Positions 42,283 through 50,800 of a stretch of 64,000 nt of DNA are shown piece after piece (within the stretch, counting starts at the first letter, position 1; the number at the start of each line of letters is the position of its first letter). The stretch covers positions 44,887-108,886 of the forward strand of contig NZ_JACIDX010000018.1 in the NCBI RefSeq assembly GCF_014196525.1, in the 5' to 3' direction. The stretch is from Novosphingobium sediminicola (GTDB lineage Bacteria > Pseudomonadota > Alphaproteobacteria > Sphingomonadales > Sphingomonadaceae). Below the pieces are notes generated by a model, which saw nothing but the letters and a program-made list of their open reading frames with translations, was not told where the DNA came from and did no database searches. Made by a program: the position numbers and the translations under genes.

Positions 42283-43398
42283 ACGCGCTTCTCCCCGGCG
42301 CAGCAGCCAACGCTGCGCCGGTTTTTCCACCAGCCGGTAGAGCGCCGCCGAGGCCGCCAGCACGATCATCAGAAACAGGCCCAGCTTGCCCAGCCCCACC
42401 GTCAGATCGGGGCCGACGAAGAGCATCTTGAAGACGATAAACAGCAGGAAATGCGACAGATAGGTCGAATAGCTGATCTCGCCCAGCCAGTGCAGCGGGC
42501 CTGAACGCAGCAGGCGCGCAGGCGTGCGATCCTCCAGCGAGAGCGCCAGAATGAGCGCGGCAAAGACGCCCGGCACATAGGACGCCTCGGGCAGATGCAG
42601 CACCACGCCCCCTTCGAGCAGCGCGATCATCGCCGCCCAGGCCCCGGTGCAGATATCGGGCACATCGCGCCAGCGCGCCCACAACATCCGCAGCACATTG
42701 CCGGTCCAGAACTCAAGCAGACAACGCATCAGGCCCGTGCGCTGGATTTCAAAGCCCAGATAATCGTCCGAGCCATGCAGCGCGAAATAGGCCCACAGCC
42801 CCGCCAGCAAGCCGCAGCCCAGCAGCACCAGCGCGCCGGTTGACCAATTCCGCCATGGCGCGGCCATCACCGTAAAAGGAAACAGCAGATAGGCGGCCCA
42901 TTCGCAGGAAATCGACCATGCCGGTTCATTCCACATCAGCCCGATGGTCATGCCCCAATTCTGCATCAGCAACACATGAAGCGGCAATTCACCCCAGCGA
43001 TAGAAGGCAATATCGCGCCCCGTGGCCGCCAGCATCCCCACCAGCGCGACAAAGCCGCCCAGCAGAACCATATGCAAAGGCCAGATCCGCGCGATCCGCC
43101 GCAGCCAGAAACGCGCCATGCCCCGCGCGCCCCGATAGGCCGGATTATCCGCGCAGGAATGCCACAGCACAAAGCCCGACAGGATGAAGAACAGATCGAC
43201 CGCCAGATAGCCATGGCTGAGAAAACCATAGACCATCGGTCCCACCGTGGCCTTCAGCGTGACGCGGGTGTGGAACAGCACGACATACCATGCCGCCAGC
43301 CCGCGCAGCCCCGTCAGCGCATCAAGCTGGGGCGCCAGCGCCCGCGCGCCGGGCAGGGCGGCGGCCTGCTGCGTCCTGTCCATCAACGCCGCCCCCAT
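42271..43398 (-). CDS. Membrane acyltransferase, family 3 (OafA/NodX type)
   Basis: The 375-residue protein has about ten membrane segments. It has the family-3 features LDALTGLRGLAAWYVVLFHT (His in the active region), GYLAVDLFFILSGFVLWH and WSISCEWAAYLLFP. The LHWLGEISYSTYLSHF region is close to the end. These enzymes add acetyl or other acyl groups to surface sugars. An internal ATG at 43383, preceded by GGGGGCGG, is an alternative start. It follows the ligase gene by 10 bases and is probably in the same transcription unit. Confidence 0.9.
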   Translation of the reverse strand: MGAALMDRTQQAAALPGARALAPQLDALTGLRGLAAWYVVLFHTRVTLKATVGPMVYGFLSHGYLAVDLFFILSGFVLWHSCADNPAYRGARGMARFWLRRIARIWPLHMVLLGGFVALVGMLAATGRDIAFYRWGELPLHVLLMQNWGMTIGLMWNEPAWSISCEWAAYLLFPFTVMAAPWRNWSTGALVLLGCGLLAGLWAYFALHGSDDYLGFEIQRTGLMRCLLEFWTGNVLRMLWARWRDVPDICTGAWAAMIALLEGGVVLHLPEASYVPGVFAALILALSLEDRTPARLLRSGPLHWLGEISYSTYLSHFLLFIVFKMLFVGPDLTVGLGKLGLFLMIVLAASAALYRLVEKPAQRWLLRRGEARLAA

Positions 43399-43408
43399 GT
43401 TCCGGCGT

Positions 43409-44794
43409 TCAGTTGGCGCCGGCCGGGGCGCCGGGAGTCGTCGAAGAGCCGGCCGTCATTTTGCCCGGCACCTGCATCTGGCGATGGGCCACGGCCACGG
43501 GCGCAGTCTTGCGCCGCACCTGTTGCACCAGCGCGATCTGAAGCGCGATCAGCATGTAAACGAAGGGCTGGAAGGCAATGCCCACAAACGCCGCGCCCAA
43601 CAGATAGACGAAGTGCCCTTGCTGAAGCGCCAGCGCCAGATCGGCATAGCGACGGTCCGACGGAGCCTCGCTCTTGCGCAGGCGGCGGCGCACGCCTTCC
43701 AACTGGATCAAACCGCTGATCTGCAGCGTCAGCCACAGCGCCAGACCCGGCCAGCCCTGCTCGCCCAGCATTTCGAAATAGGCCGAGTGGAAAGCGCGCC
43801 CCTGATCCATGATCTTGGTTGAATTGCTGCCGAAACCATCGTCCTCGCTGGTCACGATCTCCAGCTTGTTGCCGCGGAAGGCGTCGAAACCGCCGCCAAA
43901 GGGATGTTCGGCGGCATAATTGATCGTCCATTTCCACACCGCCAGACGGGTTGCCGCCGACTGGTCGGACTGGTTGTTCTGGATCGTGCCCATGCGGTTG
44001 GAGAAGCTGTTGGGCAGCAAAGGTTGAACCAGCAAGGCCGCCAGCACCAGACCGCCGACATAGAGCCAGCGATATTTCACCGCCCGCATCATCAGCACCG
44101 CCAGCAAACCCGCGCAGAGCAGGCCCGTGCGCGCCTCGGTGCCGATGGGGATCAGCAGACCGGCAAAGGCCAGCCCATAGGCGAACAGGCGCGTCCGGCT
44201 GTTGGCGGGAAAGATCGTGCCGTCACGCGCCAGCCAGAGCGCCAGCGGAATGATCGCGATCGCCACGCAGGAAATGGTCGAGCCTTCATAAAGGCCGTTA
44301 TTATCATTGATGAACAGCTTGAGCGTGCCATAGCCGCCACCGCCCGCCATGGTTTTCAGCGCGCCGTCAAGGATCAGCGCGGCGGCCGACAGGACCATCA
44401 CCAGCGCGGCGGCCTCGATGCGCAATTGCGTGCGCAGAGCCAGTGGCAGGAACATCGCCCAGACCAGCGACTTCCACACCCACGACCATTTATCCGCCGC
44501 CTCGACCGGGAAATCGGCCGATTGCGTGGTGAAATAGCAATAGATCAGCAAAAGCAGCATCAGCACCTGACGGCCGCTGACCCGCGCGCCCTGTTTGTTG
44601 TCGAAAAACAGCCAGCCGACCACCGCAAGAAAGAACACCACCAGCGAAAGCTGAACATTGGTGAGCAGCGCATAGGAGATTTTTTGCGGCGCGACGATAT
44701 CGACATAGAGGAACGCCAGCACCCAGATAAACGGGCGGCGCAGCCCCATCAGCAGGATCAGACCGACAAAGCCGGTGAGGAAAAGATCAAGCAC
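43409..44794 (-). CDS. O-antigen-ligase-like protein, exosortase-A-system-associated O-glycosylation ligase type
   Basis: The 461-residue membrane protein has about 12 hydrophobic segments. Its N-terminus, MGLRRPFIWVLAFLYVDIVAP followed by QKISY, matches the putative O-glycosylation ligases found with exosortase A. The later region HPFGGGFDAF and FHSAYFEMLGEQGWPGLAL is the usual Wzy/WaaL periplasmic loop. It would transfer or polymerise lipid-linked glycans. The start is a GTG at 44794 preceded by GGAGGG, and it lies within the last codons of a 54-residue gene. Exosortase itself and PEP-CTERM proteins were not seen here. Confidence 0.82.
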   Translation of the reverse strand: MLDLFLTGFVGLILLMGLRRPFIWVLAFLYVDIVAPQKISYALLTNVQLSLVVFFLAVVGWLFFDNKQGARVSGRQVLMLLLLIYCYFTTQSADFPVEAADKWSWVWKSLVWAMFLPLALRTQLRIEAAALVMVLSAAALILDGALKTMAGGGGYGTLKLFINDNNGLYEGSTISCVAIAIIPLALWLARDGTIFPANSRTRLFAYGLAFAGLLIPIGTEARTGLLCAGLLAVLMMRAVKYRWLYVGGLVLAALLVQPLLPNSFSNRMGTIQNNQSDQSAATRLAVWKWTINYAAEHPFGGGFDAFRGNKLEIVTSEDDGFGSNSTKIMDQGRAFHSAYFEMLGEQGWPGLALWLTLQISGLIQLEGVRRRLRKSEAPSDRRYADLALALQQGHFVYLLGAAFVGIAFQPFVYMLIALQIALVQQVRRKTAPVAVAHRQMQVPGKMTAGSSTTPGAPAGAN

Positions 44795-44951
44795 GGCGCA
44801 CCCTCCACTTGGCCTTCTTCTCGGGCTCGGCTTCCAACGGCACTTCTTCCTCGGGCGCGGGGTCACGGTCGAGATCGGCGCGCATCAACAGGCGCAGACA
44901 GACCAGCACCAGAAGTCCATGAGTCAAGGCGATCGAGAAATAGTCAATCAT
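44787..44951 (-). CDS. 54-residue single-span membrane protein coupled to the glycan ligase
   Basis: A short frame starts at ATG 44951 and encodes MIDYFSIALTHGLLVLVCLR, then an acidic, charged tail (DRDPAPEEEVPLEAEPEKKA) and a basic end, KWRVRRA. The first 25 residues form one membrane segment. Its last 8 bases contain the GTG start of the ligase, which strongly suggests translational coupling. The ribosome-binding GGAGGG of the ligase is inside this gene. It matches no family I know. It might be a small partner or regulator of the ligase. Confidence 0.6.
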   Translation of the reverse strand: MIDYFSIALTHGLLVLVCLRLLMRADLDRDPAPEEEVPLEAEPEKKAKWRVRRA

Positions 44952-45088
44952 CGAAGAGATGCCCTCTTTGCCTTTACTTCGCCCTTCATGGATTCAGCCA
45001 AGAATCGGCGGCGTCGAGGCCTTATTGCAAAGCCATAGCAAGCAGCAGTTGACGGGACGTTAAGCCTTTATCACCTAGGAAATGCGCC

Positions 45089-46318
45089 ATGACACGCATC
45101 CTGCACCTGCTTGACCATTCGCTGCCGCTGCACAGCGGCTATACGTTCCGCACCCGCGCCATTCTCAAGGCGCAGGAGGGACTTGGGCTGGAGGTGCGCG
45201 GCGTCACGGGGCTGCGCCATTATGCCGATGGCCCGGATTGCGAAGAAGCCGAGGGGCTGACCTTTTACCGCACTCGCGGCGAGGCCAAAGGCCCGGCGGG
45301 CCTGCGCGAATGGCGCGAAATCGGCGCTTTTTCCCGCGCGGTGGAGCAGGTTTGCCGCGAATGGCGGCCCGATGTGCTGCATGCTCACTCGCCCGCATTG
45401 TGCGGGATGGCGGGGCTGCGCGTGGCAAAGAAACTGGGCATTCCACTGGTCTATGAAATCCGCGCCTTTTGGGAGGATGCGGCCGTAGGCAATGGCACCG
45501 GGCGCGCGGGCGACATCAAATACAGGCTGACCCGCACTCTGGAAAATCACGTAGTGAGCGGCGCGGACGCGGTAGTCACGATCTGTCAGGGGCTGAAGGA
45601 CGATCTGATCGCGCGGGGCAATGATCCGGCGCGAATCACCATCATGCCCAATGGCGTCGATCTGGCCATGTTTGGCCAGCCGGTGGCGCGCGAATCCGCG
45701 CTGGCCGACGAACTGGGGCTGGGCGACGGGCCGGTGATCGGCTTTATCGGCAGCTTTTATGATTACGAAGGCATTGACGATCTGATCGACGCGATGCCGG
45801 GCCTGATCGCGGTCCATCCGGACGCGCGCCTGCTGCTGGTGGGCGGCGGGCCGATGGAAGCGGCGCTGCGCGAGCGCGCCGCAGGGTCGAGCGCGGCCCA
45901 TGCGATCCGCTTCATGGGCCGCGTGCCCCATTCACAGGTCGAGCGTTACTATGCGCTGTGCGACATCATGGCTTATCCCCGCAAAAAGAGCAGGTTGACC
46001 GATCTGGTCACGCCTTTGAAGCCGTTGGAAGCGATGGCGCAGGGCAAGCTGGTGGCGGCCAGCGATGTGGGTGGCCACCGCGAATTGATGAGCGACGGCG
46101 TAACGGGCACCCTGTTCACACCCGACGATCCGGCCGCCTGCGCAAAAGCGTTGGCCGGGCTGCTTTCGGATCGCTCAAACTGGCCGCAAAGGCTTGCGGC
46201 GGGGCGCTCTCATGTGGAAAATGCGCATGACTGGGCAACCAATGCCAAGCGTTATCTCAATGTTTACCAAATGCTGGCACCCGTTAATGGTGTAAATTCG
46301 GCAAGCGAGGCGGCATGA
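45089..46318 (+). CDS. Glycosyltransferase family 4/1, exosortase-A-associated type
   Basis: The 409-residue GT-B enzyme begins MTRILHLLDHSLPLHSGYTF and RTRAIL, the distinctive N-terminus of the PEP-CTERM/exosortase A-associated glycosyltransferases. The C-terminal donor domain has GFIGSFYDYEGIDDLIDAM, LLLVGGGPM and the catalytic EX7E-like PLKPLEAMAQGKLVAASDVGG. It would add a sugar from a nucleotide donor during surface glycan assembly. It is divergent from the ligase gene, 137 bases away. Together with that ligase it suggests an exosortase-A-linked exopolysaccharide system elsewhere in the genome. Confidence 0.88.
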   Translation: MTRILHLLDHSLPLHSGYTFRTRAILKAQEGLGLEVRGVTGLRHYADGPDCEEAEGLTFYRTRGEAKGPAGLREWREIGAFSRAVEQVCREWRPDVLHAHSPALCGMAGLRVAKKLGIPLVYEIRAFWEDAAVGNGTGRAGDIKYRLTRTLENHVVSGADAVVTICQGLKDDLIARGNDPARITIMPNGVDLAMFGQPVARESALADELGLGDGPVIGFIGSFYDYEGIDDLIDAMPGLIAVHPDARLLLVGGGPMEAALRERAAGSSAAHAIRFMGRVPHSQVERYYALCDIMAYPRKKSRLTDLVTPLKPLEAMAQGKLVAASDVGGHRELMSDGVTGTLFTPDDPAACAKALAGLLSDRSNWPQRLAAGRSHVENAHDWATNAKRYLNVYQMLAPVNGVNSASEAA

Positions 46319-46393
46319 TACCCCGATTCGCCCCGGAATACGCGGGGAAAGCAAACTCCGGACACGCAACGGGCAGGACGTAAGGGCGCGACT

Positions 46394-47599
46394 TTGGCAA
46401 CGAAGCACACTTCTGCGGGACAGGGCTGGCAAGGCATCACCCAACATCCGTTGTTCGCCACGGTTGTGCCGGTGTGGCTGGCGGCTACCTTCGCGCTTTC
46501 GACGCTGGCAGTTCGCGGAGAGCTGATCGAGCGCATCGTGCTTTCCGCTCAGCTTGACCTGATCCTGCCAATGGCGACGCCCCCCTTGGGGACAACGGCC
46601 CGGCTGTTGCTGGCGGTGGCTTTTGGCTTGGTGGGCGCTTTGCTGGGCTGGGCGGCGGTACGGCTGTTGGCCCCGCGCAAGGCCTTTTCGCAGACCGCGT
46701 GGCAGCAGGCCCGCCGCGAAAAGACTCGCGATTCGGCTCCGCTGCGCCGCCGCAGCGCCGATTCTCACCCCGATTTCCCCGCGCGCCAGCCGATTCAGGC
46801 CCATGCCGAATTGGGCGCGCATGGTTTCGACAATGAGCCGTCCGAACAGGACGTCGCCGAAACCGCCGCCTCCGGGCCGCAGATGGCCGAAACGGTCTCG
46901 GGCCCCAGCTATGCACCGCCCCCGCCGGTGGCCGAAACGTGGCAGGTGCTGCATGACGTGCCCCCGCCCCCGCCCCCGGCCGAAGAACCCTCGTGGGACT
47001 GGAAGCCCCAAAAGGCGGTTATCGAGCAGGCGGTAGTGGAAACCGAGCAGACGGCCATCGACGCGCCGCAGGAAGCCGCGCCGGCTAAGATCGAGTCGGC
47101 CAGGATCGAGCCTGAGGCCGAAGCGCCGGTCATTCAGCCCTTCCGCTTTTTCAAGATCGACGCCGCACCGGTGGAGCCGGTGACCGAATCGATCACCGCT
47201 TTTGACGCCCCCATGGCGGCCCCCGTAGCCGAGCGGGCTCCGGTGGAGCTGGCTGTGCTGGAAATGGTGGGCGCCGGAGTCGCCGCTCTCGAGGCGGCTC
47301 CTATCGCAGCGGAGCCCATCGCAGCAACGCCCGTCATGCCGCCCGCATCCAAGACCTGCGCGGGTTTCCCTTCGCTGACGCTCGAAGGGCCCAGCGCTGC
47401 TGAACATATTGCCTCGGCCTCGCTCGATTCGCTCAGCCATGTTGAGCTGCTCGAACGGCTCGCGCGCGCCTTGCAGCGCCATCAGAACGCCTCGCAGGAA
47501 ACCAAAACAACCACTTGCGAGCCTGTTCTGGCCTCTGCCCCCGATGGTACGGGCGATGCGCTGCGTGCCGCGCTGGCCTCGCTGCGCGACGTTAAATAA
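46394..47599 (+). CDS. Membrane-anchored proline/alanine/glutamate-rich protein, function unknown
   Basis: The 401-residue frame starts at a TTG, the only plausible start near the frame's opening. Two hydrophobic segments lie near residues 22-40 and 70-92. They precede about 300 residues of low-complexity sequence rich in Ala, Pro, Glu and Val, including a PPPPP run. A short, conserved-looking segment, SLDSLSHVELLERLARALQRH, is close to the end. This looks like a membrane-tethered, disordered envelope or scaffold protein. No enzyme motif is visible. It precedes gltB by 256 bases but is unlikely to share its function. Confidence 0.65.
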   Translation: MATKHTSAGQGWQGITQHPLFATVVPVWLAATFALSTLAVRGELIERIVLSAQLDLILPMATPPLGTTARLLLAVAFGLVGALLGWAAVRLLAPRKAFSQTAWQQARREKTRDSAPLRRRSADSHPDFPARQPIQAHAELGAHGFDNEPSEQDVAETAASGPQMAETVSGPSYAPPPPVAETWQVLHDVPPPPPPAEEPSWDWKPQKAVIEQAVVETEQTAIDAPQEAAPAKIESARIEPEAEAPVIQPFRFFKIDAAPVEPVTESITAFDAPMAAPVAERAPVELAVLEMVGAGVAALEAAPIAAEPIAATPVMPPASKTCAGFPSLTLEGPSAAEHIASASLDSLSHVELLERLARALQRHQNASQETKTTTCEPVLASAPDGTGDALRAALASLRDVK

Positions 47600-47635
47600 T
47601 TTCCCCACCCCTTGCCGCAGCGCATGATTACACCG

Positions 47636-47835
47636 ACAAATGGCGCGTAAACGGCAAATCCTTTCGTCAGAAACGCGCCAAATACGCCATTTGTGACCTT
47701 TCGCGGTTGCAAAAGCTGCGTTCTGACGCCATGGGGCATGATGCGTCATCTCCCCCGCGCCTGCGCGGGCAGGGGATTCGCGCTCCAGATACACGGGTTC
47801 AGGTTGCGCCCTGCCAGAGAGACGGCAGAGGGCGC
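47636..47835 (+). promoter_or_regulatory. gltB upstream region with three inverted repeats
   Basis: Three potential stems precede gltB. ACAAATGGCG at 47636-47645 pairs with 47685-47694, and within it GGCGCGT (47642-47648) can pair with ACGCGCC (47674-47680). CCCGCGC/GCGCGGG lies at 47754-47769. GCGCCCT at 47806-47812 pairs with AGGGCGC at 47829-47835 and is extended by GCC/GGC. The last ends 20 bases before the ATG. They may form a promoter operator and leader, but no recognised NtrC or Lrp site was found. Confidence 0.35.
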
Positions 47836-47855
47836 GAGATTGGGATAGATAATCG

Positions 47856-50800
47856 ATGGGATTTCCAGAGCCCCAGGGCCTCTATGATTCGCGTAACGAG
47901 CACGATGCGTGCGGCGTAGGTTTTGTTGCCCATATCAAAGGCGAGAAAAGCCACGCCATTATTACGCAGGCACTGGAAATTCTGAAAAACATTGACCACC
48001 GCGGCGCGGTGGGCGCCGACCCGTTGCTGGGCGACGGTGCGGGCATCCTGATTCAGATCCCCGATGCGCTGCTGCGCGACTGGGCCAAGGGCGCAGGTCT
48101 GACCCTGCCCCAGCCCGGCGATTATGCGGTGGCCATGTGCTTCCTGCCCCGTGATGAGGGCAGCCGCAATTTCGTGGTCGAATATTTCGAAAAGTTCATC
48201 GCCAAGGAAGGCCAGACCCTGATCGGCTGGCGCGATGTGCCGGTGAACATCGATGGTCTGGGCAAGGCTGTGCTCGAATCGATGCCGGTGATTCGCCAGT
48301 GCATCATCGGCCGGGGCGAACATTGCGCTGATCAGGACGCCTTCGAGCGCAAGCTGCTGGCGATCCGCAAGCAGACGCAGAACCCGCTGGCCGCTCTGGC
48401 CGAAAAGCATGGTCTGCCGGGTCTGACCGAACTGTATATGCCCAGCATCTCGACCCGTACCATCGTGTACAAGGGTCTGCTGCTGGCAACACAGGTCGGC
48501 AGCTTTTACCCCGACCTGACCGATCCGCTCTGTGTTTCGGCGCTGGGTCTGGTTCACCAGCGTTTTTCGACCAACACTTTCCCTAGCTGGAAGCTGGCGC
48601 ATCCGTTCCGCTTCATCGCGCATAACGGCGAAATCAACACGGTTCGCGGCAATGTGAACTGGATCAATGCGCGCCGCCGCTCGATGCAGTCGGAACTGCT
48701 TGGCCCCGACCTCGACAAGATGTGGCCGATCATTCCGCATGGTCAGTCCGACACGGCCAGCCTCGACAATGCGCTCGAACTGCTGGTGGCGGGCGGCTAT
48801 CCGCTGGTCCATGCGATGATGATGCTCATCCCCGAAGCATGGGCAGGCAATCCGCTGATGGATGCCAAGCGCCGCGCGTTCTATGAATATCACGCCGCGC
48901 TGATGGAGCCCTGGGACGGGCCGGCCGCCGTGGCCTTTACCGATGGCCGCCAGATCGGCGCGACGCTGGACCGCAATGGTCTGCGCCCCGCCCGCTTCCT
49001 CGTCACCGATGACGATATGGTGGTGATGGCTTCGGAAAGCGGCGTGCTGCCGATTCCTGAAGAGAAGATCGTGCGCAAGTGGCGTCTGCAGCCGGGCCGC
49101 ATGCTGCTGATCGACTTTGAACAGGGCCGCATCATCGAGGACGAGGAAATCAAGGCCAGCCTCGCCAATGCCGAGCCTTATGAAGAGTGGCTGGAATCGG
49201 CCCAGTACAACATCAAGGACCTTGATGTTGTGGAGCCCGAACTGGCCCAGTTGCCGGTGGAAACCACCACGCTGCTCGACCGTCAGCAGGCCTTTGGCTA
49301 TACGCAGGAGGACGTGTCCAAGTTCCTCGAACCGATGGGCCGCAATGGCGATGATCCCATCGGCTCGATGGGCACCGACACGCCGATTGCCGTGCTGTCG
49401 CGCAAGTCGCGTCTGCTCTATGATTATTTCAAGCAGAACTTTGCGCAGGTGACCAACCCGCCGATCGACCCGATCCGCGAGGAACTGGTGATGTCGCTGG
49501 TCTCGATGATCGGTCCGCGTCCCAACCTGCTGGGCAAGGAAGCGGGCAGCCACAAGCGTCTGGAAATCGACCAGCCGATCCTGACCAACGAAGACGTGGC
49601 CAAGATCCGCAGCGTGGAAGCCGCCCTTGACGGCGCGTTCCGCACCGCCACGGTCGATACGACTTGGGACGCCAAGGCTGGCGCCGAGGGTCTGGAGCAG
49701 GCGATCAAGGAAATGTGCTGGGCCGCGACCGAAGCGGTGCTGGCCGATCACAACATCCTGATCCTGTCCGACCGTGCGCAGGGTCCGGATCGCATTCCGA
49801 TGCCCGCTCTGCTGGCCACCGCCGCGATCCACCACCATCTGGTGCGTCAGGGTCTGCGTATGCAGGCGGGCCTTGTCGTGGAAACGGGCGAAGCGCGCGA
49901 AGTGCATCACTTCTGCGTTCTGGCCGGTTTCGGCGCCGAAGCGATCAACCCCTATGTGGCCTTTGAAACGCTGGAAGATATCCGCGTGAAGAAGGAGTTC
50001 CCCCTCGACCGTTATCAGGTCAAGAAGAACTACATCAAGGCGGTGGGCAAGGGCATCCTGAAGGTCATGTCCAAGATGGGCATCAGCACCTATCAGTCCT
50101 ATTGCGGCGCGCAGATCTTTGACGCCATCGGTCTGTCGAGCAGCTTCATCAACGCTTACTTCACCGGTACGGCCACGACCATCGAGGGCGCGGGCCTGAA
50201 GGAGATCGCGGAAGAAACCGTTCGTCGTCACGCGGCGGCCTATGGCGACAACCCGATCTACAAGAACATGCTCGATGTGGGCGGCATCTACGGCTATCGT
50301 ATCCGCGGCGAAGAGCATGCGTGGACGCCGGCCAATATTGCCAGCCTGCAGCATGCGGTTCGCGGCAATGTTCCTGAAAAGTACAAGGAATTTGCCGAGA
50401 CGATCAACGATCAGGCCCAGCGCAACCTGACCATCCGTGGGCTGCTGGACTTCCGCCGCGCCGACAAGCCGCTGGACATCAGCGAGGTTGAACCGGCCAG
50501 CGAAATCGTCAAGCGTTTCGCCACCGGCGCGATGAGCTATGGCTCGATCAGCTGGGAAGCGCATACCACGCTGGCGATCGCCATGAACCGGATCGGCGGC
50601 AAGTCGAACACCGGCGAAGGCGGCGAGGATCCGATCCGCTTCAAGCCGCTGGATAATGGCGACTCACTGCGTTCGTCGATCAAGCAGGTGGCCTCGGGTC
50701 GTTTTGGCGTGACCAGCGAATATCTGGTCAATGCCGATGACATCCAGATCAAGATGGCTCAGGGCGCCAAGCCCGGCGAAGGCGGCCAGTTGCCCGGCGA

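Noticed and set aside
47799..50564. Minus-strand open frame of about 920 codons opposite gltB
   Set aside because: Complementary-strand artefact of GC-rich codon usage; gltB on the plus strand has the complete set of catalytic residues and a ribosome site.
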